From assembly GCA_949987565.1 (NCBI GenBank), contig OX465102.1:8606512-8670511 (forward strand): a stretch of DNA of 64,000 bases, given 5' to 3'. The DNA is from Luidia sarsii (Eukaryota > Echinodermata > Asteroidea > Paxillosida > Luidiidae). The notes beneath the pieces were generated by a model. That model was not told the DNA's origin, made no database searches, and was given only the letters and a program-made list of their open reading frames with translations. Of this stretch, positions 42,388 to 52,317 are shown piece by piece (within the stretch, counting starts at the first letter, position 1; the number at the start of each line of letters is the position of its first letter). The position numbers and the translations under genes were made by a program.

Positions 42388-45300
42388 TTAATAACCATAC
42401 GGCAGAGTATCAAAATTTTGGACTTGTACTCGTTTGGTGTGTAAACCACCTGATAACATTTATTTTCTGGTTTGGTTTCAATGTTCATGGTTTTCTTACT
42501 TCTCGAGATTTTATAGGGGTCAGTCACTAGTACTTTAGATGGACCGATGTTGTGGACCATTTGAAACATTCTGTCGAAGTTGACTATGGATTGGTTGCGA
42601 TAATTAAGCGTGATACCACGGACTTTACAGAATGTCGTGTTTCCGTTTTTATCTGGCCTGGCCAATTTATACGCATAGTTTTTGGGTCCGCCAGAAACAA
42701 ACGCCGAAATATGGTTTTCGGAATCAATTTCGTTTGTTAACTCACCCAAGTAATCCCCAATTATGGGTTCCCACTCTCCTTGGCTGACGTATATTACACT
42801 ATCGGTGTCGTAATACAGTACCCTACGATCAAGGCTTTCTAGGAGTTCGTATAATTTGAGTCTAGCATGCGCTGTCGTATAGGCAGCGATGATGACATTG
42901 GTACGGCCAGAAGGCTCGACGAAGTTTTCGGTATTTTGCCATTGGACCTCCACCATCTCCTCAGAGACAAAGTTAGCACTGTTCACCTCAACGTCGTCTC
43001 TCGTCATCATCTCAAAATATTCCGAAGGATCGGTAATGTGGGTTGTCTTCGTCATGTTTGGTCTCTGACCGAATTTTCCCCAAAAACTATTCAGCATGAG
43101 TTTAGCAAGCGCTCTAAGGCCTGGGTTTTTCTGAATTTCATGCCACTCTAGCTGGATACCCTCTCGGTCAAAGTAACTCTTGATGTAGTCACGTTTTTGT
43201 TCATCTGTCTTACACCATACTGGCCAGTCGCTGGCCTCCTGTTTCATCTTTAAAAATGCATTGACGTATGGAGCGAACAGCCCACCTTCCTTCGTGTCCG
43301 GGTCGTACATAGAATATCGTCAAAGTGCCAGACCTCATAGATCTTCAAAAGCCCATAGCCCATTTGAATCGCCTTCTGGAGTTCCATAGTCACCCACGTA
43401 CCCGATAGAGCACGCTCTTTGTCAGTGTGGAGACATGGCGACTGCTGCAGCGAGTCGCTGCATGTAGCACATAAGGGAAACATCAAACGTCCAACAGCTT
43501 TGTACGGTAGGACCGGATGGTACAATCCTCTCGGTGGCAGCACTTGGCACTTAACCAGACCCTCGTACTCGCCGATGTCACTGAAATCTTCGGTGATAAT
43601 GGTAGTATGACCAATTGGATATTTACCATATTTGTTGACGTAGGGGTACAGACTAGTGAAATCCACGTATTTGATTTTCTCTTCGGGCTTTGCTTCGTAG
43701 AACATTTTGGTTGCATTAGTGCGTCCCCCGCAGAAAGCATCGCGTGGGATAAGAGGAGTAACAATTTCCAAGGCCGAGATAAATTCTCTCATGGCAGTAT
43801 TTGACGCAAGTTCGGCATCGGAATCACACTCCCACTGTTCGATATAACGGTATCCTTGATCAACGATAAACTTGCGCCTCTCCAGCGTCTTCTGATGGAG
43901 TTCCTCCATCGTTAGGCCGTTGAATGGATGTTTGGTATCACGAGCCAAACACGCATGCCCGTGATGGAGGCAGCCATTAAACTCCAGGACCGTCTTTACG
44001 CCATCATCGATGTAGAAGCCATCAACTCTATACTTGCCAACATGCACCTCTCCATTGTTACCGGCATGCTGAATGCTATGACCGGTTTGATGGGCCGTCC
44101 ATTTCAGCCACTGGAGGCCCTTGACTGACTGACGATCATTTGAGCGGTATCCTAAAGGATGGATAATGCCAAAGGTATCAGGATTCAAATACTTGGTCCT
44201 GTATACCAAGTTACACGCCGAAGCTATGGTGATGCAATGCTGGAAGGGGTCAATGCCGGGAGTGGACTCATCAGCTGTCATCCCCATGAACAGCGCTCTA
44301 AAGCGCAGACAACAACGACGAAGAATGTCGACATCGGATTGGCAATATTTCATGCTTGAAATTAAATGGGTCATTTCGGTGCAGTTCATACCATTCCTTG
44401 AATTTCTGTCTGTCGATAGGTTTCATGGCGTCCGGGTTGTAGTATCGGATGTCTGGCAGATTGGACATGACTTTTTCCTGGTTGGCCATTGTATTAAAGA
44501 AATGGGGGAAGTAACCTTTAGCCAACTCCTTCAGTCCGAACGCGCCAGGGAGTTTGGAAAGCGCCATGGGAAGGAAATTAAGGGAGTCTATGAACTTCAT
44601 GTCATTGACTTGCACTTTAATACTCATAACCTTTGCGCCATTCAGAATGACTTCGGGAAGAACTGCATTATCATACAGGTAACGGAGAATGAAAAAAGAG
44701 TCATAGCCCTTAAAGTTGTGACATAACACTACAGAACCAGCGTTTTCCTCCCCAAACAGCCATTCACAGAATTGCTTTTGCGTGTCGGGTCCCTGAAACA
44801 AGCGTTCTCGATCCCCGCAGCTTTGACAAGTGGAGTCCTCTCTGTTTAAGCACTCGCCGCATACTTTGTGAGCGACGCATAAGTTGGGTTCATGTATCCC
44901 AGTTTCCTGCATGCACTCAAAGTCAAAGAAGATATAAGATGTCTCGTCGTCGCCGCTCCCCTCCTTGTTTTGATGATGACCGTTCATTTCCTTGACTGTT
45001 GTGCCGTTTTCCACGACAGGCTGCATGTAACACAGATGATCTGATGGGACATAATCTTTGCAGACGGTGCAGTATTTTTCCCCACACACGTGCTCTTTGC
45101 CTCTATGATGCGACCGACTGATAAATTGACTACAATCCTTGCATCTGAAATACGTTTTGCAAACGGATTCGCCTCTACTACCCCTCTTCAAATGATTTTG
45201 AAAACAAGTCGAACTTTTGAAGTGGCGATTGCAATCACGACAGTAGGTCCACTCCTCCTCCGTGCAATTGGTTTGAAAACACAGTTTGCAAGAGTTTTGG

Positions 45301-46344
45301 CATCGATGATCTTCGGGATGATCGAACCCTTTTAGGCACGTGACACAGAAATAACTCCTGTTGATGAACGCTGGCATGCTCGTGATGACATCATAGTGTC
45401 CATGGTGAAAGTACAGGCATAATTGTTTGTCGGCTGCTGGACCTTTAAAGATGATTGAGTTTGCGTGGTCTTTAGAAGCAACCAACATTTGGTTACCAAC
45501 CCACACTTGGATAGGGGTACCCCTGCTTGTCGATGGAGTTCTTCGGCCAGAGTTTGCTGTATCGAATAGCCTCTTCTTATAGAATCCCATCGGGGATGGC
45601 CGTAATTAGTGCCCTCGCACAGCACAAATCATCCTTGTTGTTTATTTGTATTATGCATTTTTTCTCTTTTAGGAAGCGTTCGAGATTGACGTAACGTTTC
45701 TGTGTAATCTTTCCCCAATGAGGCATGGCCACGTGTATAATGTTGATATTGAGACTGCTATCCAAGGAGAACTGTTCATTACTCTGGACCACCTGCTCGA
45801 TTCGGGCTAAAAATCGTTCAGCCGTCAACCGATCCTTAGTGATGAACGGTAACTGTATGGGGTAGTCTAGCTCGGGACACGTGATCACCATACGAACACG
45901 ATCCTTTGATCCAACACTATCCATCAACGTATCTAACAGGCTATCCACAACAGCCGTTGGTTCGTGGATGTCCAGGTTGTCCTTAAACGTGACGGTGTAG
46001 TTTAATCCCTTCGTGTTAAACTTCTTCATATTCACTTCTTTCACCTTGGTCACGGCGTACAGATCGACGATGTTGTCGATATTGGTGGCATCGGTAATTT
46101 TCTGCCGTTTGGACGAGGATGGTCCATTATCCTCTGTGACCCCATACCCGATCTGCTCTTCACCATGACGACTCCTTACATGTCGGAGGTAGTTATCCCG
46201 TCGCGCAAACACCTTAAAGCACTCGGTACATTGATGCTGGTTGGCGTCGCTGTGACGGGCCACGTGCCGATTGTAGTTCTTACGAGCGTTGAAATCCTTC
46301 TTGCAGATCTCGCAAGTAAACATCTGTGGAGTAACGTGAGTCAT
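42388..46344 (-). pseudogene. Protein-primed-type DNA polymerase B with N-terminal zinc fingers, frameshifted
   Basis: Start chosen at 46344 (MTHVTPQMFTCEICKKDF). Order: two C2H2 fingers (46320-46160; CEIC...H, CTEC...H), a conserved linker (INNKDDLCCARAL, 45610), Cys-rich zinc ribbons (45340-45020), exonuclease motifs FFDFECMQE (Exo I), CHNFKGYDSFF (Exo II) and MKYCQSDVDIL (Exo III, ~44340), a Vsr-like insert (44041-43820), then polymerase motifs DFTSLYPYVN (A), KLMLNSFWGKFG (B) and YYDTDSVIY (C). It ends NFDTLPYGY-stop at 42388. Frames change near 45605, 45510, 44350, 43310 and 42430. All catalytic motifs survive. It would replicate the element from protein-primed ends. Confidence 0.85.
43820..44041 (-). 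other. Vsr-like endonuclease domain inside PolB
   Basis: Reads GKYRVDGFYIDDGVKTVLEF, NGCLHHGHACLA ... RRKFIVDQGYRYIEQWECDS. The pattern (Asp in a beta-strand, GCxxHxH, then GYRYIEQWEC) parallels bacterial Vsr mismatch endonucleases (catalytic Asp, His pair, final WEC). It lies between the exonuclease and polymerase motif A. Seen: motif series. Inferred: fold and possible nuclease activity. Confidence 0.55.
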
Positions 46345-46969
46345 TGTTCGATCGAGGTTAATGACGAGTATTCGAAACAAATAATATATTCTCGCTTTAA
46401 ACAATTTTTTTATCGAATGCACATTATTTTGACCTCTACCATTAACAGTAGTATTTATCAATTTATCGTTCCCAGAATACAAATCGTTAGGAAATACATT
46501 GTAGAGCAATTCGATAACTTCAAAACAACCTGGAAAATTCAGATACATGTTTATATTAATATCACTGTATACGTATGGGCACAATTCATCCAAAAATCTG
46601 GGTATGATTGTGTTCCATAAAGATTTTTATAAATGACTGCAAAACAATGTAAGACAAACATTTGAGTGTTTATGTAAAAGATACCTTCAGCGGTAATGAC
46701 GTCCTTATGAATGAAGCTTTCTGCCCGGCGCAACTGCCTCTGATCCTCCTACCAAATCGGTACAATCTACTTGCTGAAGATACTGATCTGTTACGAAAAT
46801 GAGAAAGAAAGACATTTAATGTAATGTAAAACACGTACACAAGTTGAATGATTCTGCGAGATGTAACGAGTCCGACGTTCCGAAGCAAACTGATGTCGCG
46901 TTCTGGGTTTCCAGACGTATGTAACTCTATTGCGGACGTCGTAGTTTACTGCGTTGTTTAAATGCTTGC

Positions 46970-47145
46970 TTATGATTGGTTAAACAAACAATTTCGTAGG
47001 GATTTTGATTGGCCGATCGCACCGTCTACAGACGCTCGATGTCATGTTTAAGGATTGAGCCAAAATGTGTCTGGACACGTTTTATCGATAATGCGAATAC
47101 GAGACAACTTCAAACTCGACAGAGTCATTCTCCAACGTGATTGGT
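46970..47145 (-). promoter_or_regulatory. Cluster of three CCAAT boxes upstream of PolB
   Basis: TGATTGG occurs at about 46973, 47006 and 47138, i.e. CCAATCA on the minus strand, 630-800 bp upstream of the chosen PolB start and in its orientation. No clear TATA box. Confidence 0.35.
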
Positions 47146-47539
47146 TAGGAGCTGCGATCACGCCATGGCCGCGTGTCGATTGTTTTTATCTCGGGCTTTA
47201 GGAAAAAGTATCAAGATATGCTCGAATGACATTTCCTTTGCTAAGTGCTGACACATATAAACCGTCATTGCGAAGTTTTGCGAGACATGCAGTCTACAAC
47301 TTTGACACACAGACTGGTACGAGTTTACCCCAGTACCATCTGAGATCCAATACGTCATTGTCCAACCATGTACGATTCAAGATTGATGTACATGTAGCGA
47401 TATATTGAATGTCCCTTGTACCGTAATACACTGCTAATAAACAGTTAGTTTCATGGCACATGCATGTACATGTTTGTTTAATTTTCTCATTTAATACTCG
47501 TCATAATTTCAATATCGATCGTACGAGTGCGGATTATCA
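47146..47539. other. Noncoding stretch inside the PolB element
   Basis: No gene seen. TGTACATGTAGCG-like and TGCATGTACATG simple repeats near 47385-47475. Confidence 0.35.
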
Positions 47540-47551
47540 ATTTAAAAAGAC

Positions 47552-48060
47552 AATCTAAAATTTAGTGGGCCTGACGTTTCGATCCTAGCAGGACCTTCCT
47601 CAAAGGCAGAGTGACAAGGACAAAACAGATACATGTACACGAAGGCAGGGGGAGAGAGTGAATAGGACACGGATGAGAAACAGAGGACAAAGAGTGAAGC
47701 TGGTAGGGAGAGATCAAAGGGAAGGGCAAGGGGTAGGGTAGGGATTAGTGAGAGGAGGGGGAAAGATCAAAGAGAAGGGCAAGGAGTGGGGTAGGGATTA
47801 GTGACAATAGGGGGAAAAGATCAAAGAGAGAAGTGTGAAAGACTGAACACAAAAGAAGGATTATCAGAAAGCTGCATGGTGTTAGTCATTACCCTCCTGG
47901 ATGTTGAGACCATGTGGTTGAATAGTCCGAAGACGCTTCATCCACATTTTCTCACGGCTAAGACGGACAGCATTACTACGGTGACCAAGTGATTCTATGC
48001 CCAGTACACTCATATCTGATATCGAATGATCAGGGAGATTGAAGTGATACCCAACAGGGT
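47552..48060 (-). mobile_element. Penelope-like element, 3' fragment (copy 3)
   Basis: Matches the 3' part of the 37-38 kb copy, from the tail through the end of the GIY-YIG region (truncated at the same GGGT junction zone as CCCAACAGGG). It carries an extra internal tandem duplication of a G/A-rich block (GGGCAAGGxGTxGGGTAGGG twice). It is flanked by a perfect 12-bp duplication ATTTAAAAAGAC (47540-47551 and 48061-48072). Confidence 0.9.
47570..47607 (-). ncRNA. Hammerhead-ribozyme-like motif (PLE copy 3)
   Basis: Minus strand: GCCT, TTGAGGA (CUGANGA consensus with only the first C changed), stem GGTCCT/AGGATC with GCT loop, GAAAC, GTC, AGGC. This is a better match than copy 2. A very short stem III (ACGT) would need dimer formation, as described for Penelope-like hammerheads. 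The C-to-T change should impair cleavage. Confidence 0.6.
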
Positions 48061-48072
48061 ATTTAAAAAGAC

Positions 48073-50866
48073 GTCAGTTCAGTAGTTGCCAGGGTTATCT
48101 TGCTTGACAGCTTGGTGACTAGTTTATTTGAAAAAAAAAAAAGTAGTAACACGTTGTGTAGGCCTATAGGCCATCTTTTTCGAAGTACCTTTTCCGGAGT
48201 GAATCAATTTTTTGTTTTGCTTATCCGGATTGATTGGGTTTTTTTCAACACATGTTACACACTTTTGTATCTTATTTTAGTAATCAAACTGACAGGAAAT
48301 GTAAGTGACAGGTTTATTGTTAACTTACATATTATAAAATCGGCTATTGTTAAAAAGACAACGCAATATTAAGTCAATAACTTTTAATTTTGGGATACGA
48401 TTTTGCATCTCATTGCATGCCACGTCGTTTTGCTAACGTATGCTTTTATTTTACTGCCATTAATACTTTTCGTTACCTTTTTGTTTCTTTTTTTTTTTTT
48501 ATTCACGCGGTGTTTTAAAGTTTAGTTTTACTCATTAGTTATTAATTTTTTTCCCTCGGTGTTTTATTTTACCAAAAAAAAAACCCAAAAAAACATTTCT
48601 TTCACTTTTAATTTTACAATTTGTTTCGTACTTAAAGTAGACCTTCATGAATTTTTTTTTTTTTGGTGTAAGAAGTAATATTTTTCCCCTTTGAGTTTTG
48701 TTTTTAAACATTCCATATTTCAGTTGATGTCCAAAAAGATTGCTTCAAACTAACATTGTATGGGCAAATGAGTATACGTGTGTAACGTCAGAGGAATAAC
48801 ATAATGTACAATGTACACGTGCAGTAGCGAACAAACGCAACTGACTCTTTCAAAACCCATCGACCACGTTATTTGCGGCGAATAGTTTTCGTAATTTGTA
48901 CAACACTGAGTTAGTTCATAACTAAGTGTTATCACCTGTCAATAATACATAGTGTTGTTGTTTTTCTGAATCAAAGTGACATATTCATCTAATGTCTCTA
49001 TTCGGGGATTTTGTGCTGTTATCAAAAATGTTGAGGTTATATATGTACGTCTAGATTCAAATCTAAAGTTTCGCGCGTGCAAAACAAGCAGGCCTTAATT
49101 ACTAGCGTTATATCCCCCTAAAAATATACTATACTCGCATCAATCACACTATTACAATATTTTTTAAGTTGTAAAAGAGTGCGCGAGGTTACTGCTCGTT
49201 TCTGCATTCCGTTCAATTGGTTATAATTCTGTGCACATACATGTACGTGGTTATATATCTAACCGTCACACAACAATGCCTACAGCCCTACACGCGAACA
49301 CATACATGGAGGACCATTATTTTGAGATTAGGGAGTTCATGGGTTTAAGCAGTGTACGGGCTTATTCAGCCATTTGAGCAGTGACTTGAGTGGGTGAGGT
49401 GGCCAACCCATACACAATGGCGTGAAGATAAGGCCTATACGCGGACACGTATACAGTCACCAATTTCTAGGTCTATCCGATAATATGCAAACTATCGTAG
49501 TTTGGTGGTCTAAAAAGAGATTAAATCGGCTCTTTTCACAGTGAAAACTTATAATGTAGAAACTGCACCCACGTCTAAACATCGATTGAATTGATCGATG
49601 ACATTGAAAAAGTGACATACTCAGATATAAAAAGTTTTAACCGTGACATTCGTTTACCTGCGAATAAATGCAATGTTTGTGAGCAACTCACGAAAAAAAT
49701 ACTTTTAATAATAATGCTTGTCTTTTGTCAGCCGACAAATGCGATAGGAACTGAAATGTTCCCAGTACGGCTGATAACAGCCAACTTGTAGTCTGGGACC
49801 ACCGCGTAATTGTTTCTTAATACTAGGCACCCTATTTTCTCTAGACTAAGTGAGGAAAAGGGGCAGTCGTGTTCAATAGTGCAAGTAGTTCTTGCTACCG
49901 TTACCTAAAGCATTTGTCTAAGTTTACAGCACCGAACAATATCATTCGATGTTTTGTAGGTTGGTGTTTTTGCTCGGATTCTGATCTCACACCCCAGTAA
50001 ATTTTGATGATAAAACACAATCGCTTGTATGTTTTCTTATCTATTTCGATGTCCAAAACGGTTTCGAGTCATCTATAGACTATACGACTACTGCAGTTCG
50101 TTGTAATCATTAAATCTGAATGGCTTTAATGTATTTTAACATTCATAATACCGTACTATGGTTTAATGGACTTGGGTACGAAGCGACCTGAGTAGGAAGT
50201 GACTTTGAGACGAAGTGACCTGGTACGTATCTGATGGGAGTGACTTTGAGACGAAGTGACCTGGGTACGTATCTGATGGGAGTGACTGTATGAGATCAAA
50301 CTACAGCAACTGCACTTACCCCCTGGTGAGCCGATTCCATTTGAGATTCCTCGCCGTTGAATCACAATCCTCCGGTCAGTCTCGTTTCCACGACCTGGAC
50401 TAGCTTTCCTCCGTGTTCGTCGGATGAACGTTTCTCATACGCGCATTCAACACCGAGAGCTATAGTATAAGCGTTTTAAAACTGCCGCTTATTTCGGCGG
50501 GTCTAATGAATGAATGACCGACCTTGTTCGCCAGTCTCCGACCTTGTTCGCCAGTCTCCGACCTTGTTCGCCAGTTTCGCGATGACTCATTAAGCTGACG
50601 TCACTGGGTCCATTGTGCGAGTACAAATAATATGGTGTACGATGAAATCCGTTACGCAATAGCCGGGTGCGGAGAGGTTTTCCATTAGAAAAGTGCGTAG
50701 TACAATCATTATCACACACACAAAAACACCCGTATAGTTCCCGCTGCTGAGTACAGTCCGTTGTTTGCGGATTAAAGGCGACGTCGCGTACAGTTCAATC
50801 GATGCAGCGTACAGCGTTCATTGTTGGGAGGATTATACCCACTGCCTAGGCCTAGCGGTTACATTA
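48073..50866. other. Long noncoding stretch inside the PolB element
   Basis: No supported gene in 2.8 kb. A ~46-bp direct duplication (50190-50285, GAGTGACTTTGAGACGAAGT twice), a 20-bp repeat (50521-50577), T-rich tracts at 48490-48560 and 48650-48665. A donor-like GGGGGTAAGTG on the minus strand at ~50315 follows a short open stretch. If the element once had more genes on this side, they are gone. Confidence 0.5.
50521..50577. repeat. 20-bp tandem repeat, 3 copies
   Basis: CCTTGTTCGCCAGTCTCCGA-type unit repeated three times next to the right inverted repeat. Confidence 0.85.
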
Positions 50867-51183
50867 GGACCGCTAACTACAACTGCGTACCGTGAGCGTT
50901 TAAAAACCCCGCGAATTTCGACGGGTCAGGGACTCACGTCCAACTTTGTTTACTCCGCTTCGCGATGAGTCATTGTTGTTCTTTTTTTTTTTTTTTTTTG
51001 GGGGGGGGGGCCTTTCACGTACGTTTGCGAGTTGACCCTCCCATTTGGTTTTGCGTATAGACAACCCAGGCTCAGTGACAAAAAAAACCTACGCGTAGGG
51101 TAAACAACACGTATAATTTCCCAGTGAAATGGTATCGTCCCACCCTAAATTATTGCAACAGTTTGCCCCTCCCAAATACCTAC
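50867..51183. repeat. Right long terminal inverted repeat of the PolB element
   Basis: Inverted match to 40307-40506. Longer because of two inserts: ~32 bp near 51025-51056 and ~78 bp at about 51091-51168. Its last bases, CCCAAATACCTAC, mirror the left end exactly, and an LTR starts on the next base. Confidence 0.8.
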
Positions 51184-52001
51184 TGTCAGAATCAGTAAAA
51201 ACTGCCAGTGGACTAGCACAAGTCCAGTTCCTGTTAATCCATCTCAGCCATGGTCAGCAGAGCAGATGTGCTTAGAATGTGTGTGGGTATTGTGTGCAGT
51301 GAGGATATGCTTCAGTGAGCGGGTACAGTGTCAGTGTGAGTTAAAGAGATGGCGGGAAAATCTACCTAGCGCGCGCTTTTTGGCCAGATTTAATCTCGAC
51401 ATCACAGGAGACACAGCTCCGGTAGGCCCATGAGTTATGACACCACCACCATTCGAGTTGTTTTGGTACCAACCCAGTGGTTGAGTAATTTTTTTGTTTG
51501 GTACGTTAAATAACAATTTTTTTTTTTTTGCATTCATGTTTGTTAGGACCACCATCTAAGGGTTGGATAGCTCAGATGGAAGAATATTGAGACGTTGTCT
51601 CAGGTTCGAGGCCCGGTCCAGTTTTGTTTATTATTTTTTTAATTTGATTGAAAATCTAGTGTTTGTTATTTTGAGTTGCTAAGGCCTGGCGTGATTCCGT
51701 CCTTCCAGTGTGAAGTGAGATTTATTTTTGGGGGGTTTATTTTTGTTTTCTTTAATTAATTTCCTTTAATCACTGCATGTTCAATTAATTTACTGTTTAC
51801 TTTATTTCTTTGTTCCTTACTTTACGTTGAACTGAAGTTCATTGATTTAAGTTTGAATTAAGAATACTTTTTTTACGTTATTCCTTTGCCTCCTACTCCA
51901 GTCATTTTGTCCTCCAGTGTGGGTGGGTTAACAACCCGGTATTCTTTTTTTTTTTTTTTTTTTTTTCTAAAACTTGTTGCCACCGCGAACCGCGCATGAC
52001 A
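51184..52001 (+). repeat. 5' LTR of Gmr1-like copy 'b'
   Basis: Starts TGTCAGAATC and ends CATGACA, 818 bp. The start resembles copy 'c' (TGTCAGCG on its own strand). It abuts the PolB element's inverted repeat. T-rich near its end (51943-51966). Confidence 0.65.
51561..51620 (+). other. tRNA-like segment (A and B boxes) in the LTR of copy 'b'
   Basis: TAGCTCAGATGG fits a pol III A box and GGTTCGAGGCC a B box ~31 bp later. Between them TTGAG...CTCAG can form an anticodon-like stem with a 7-base loop. Acceptor and D stems do not pair well, so this is a tRNA relic or SINE head, not a functional tRNA. Confidence 0.5.
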
Positions 52002-52005
52002 ATTT

Positions 52006-52023
52006 TGGGGGCCTGTCCGGGAG
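52006..52023 (+). promoter_or_regulatory. Primer-binding site of copy 'b'
   Basis: TGGGGGCCTGTCCGGGAG, four bases after the LTR end; identical to copies 'a' and 'c'. Confidence 0.8.
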
Positions 52024-52317
52024 TTTGAAATCCAAATTGTTAACCCATAACTTACCCACCTTGGTAAATTTCAGACCAAGTTAAGGAGATACCATTTGAC
52101 TGTTGTCAGTTGTACTATATGTATTGTAAATCGGAATAAGGCAAAGAGAGGAATCCCTTACGAGTCGTTCGGGCTAGACAGAGCTTTAGGATCAAAATTG
52201 TTAGTTGTTGTGGTGGTAGCCTAACTGGAATTTAACAAAATTGTGCAGCAAGCGATTTCGCTTCGCGTTTTTTTTTTTTTTTTTTTTCTTTCCCGCAGTG
52301 TGTGAGAGAGAGTGACA

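Larger units (their letters stand above)
40307..51183 (-). mobile_element. Polinton-like (PolB) element bounded by long inverted repeats, ~10.9 kb
   Basis: The ends at 40307-40506 and 50867-51183 are inverted relatives of each other, and between them lies a large PolB pseudogene on the minus strand. Long TIRs plus a protein-primed-type PolB are hallmarks of Polinton/Maverick elements. But the size is below the usual 15-20 kb, and no retroviral-type integrase, packaging ATPase, protease or capsid gene is seen between the TIRs. It is either a deletion derivative or a distinct compact element. A Penelope-like fragment is inserted at 47552-48060. The right border coincides with the LTR of Gmr1-like copy 'b', so the true outer ends may lie beyond those given. 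Confidence 0.65.

Noticed and set aside
43419..44726. Plus-strand ORFs opposite the polymerase gene, up to 186 residues
   Set aside because: Antisense shadows of PolB; the minus strand has all conserved motifs.
46688..46793. An upstream PolB exon (RNRSVSSASRLYRFG frame)
   Set aside because: Possible acceptor and donor exist, but two frames are equally open and nothing supports either.
51561..51620. A functional tRNA gene in the LTR of copy 'b'
   Set aside because: The variable region is missing and acceptor and D stems do not pair.
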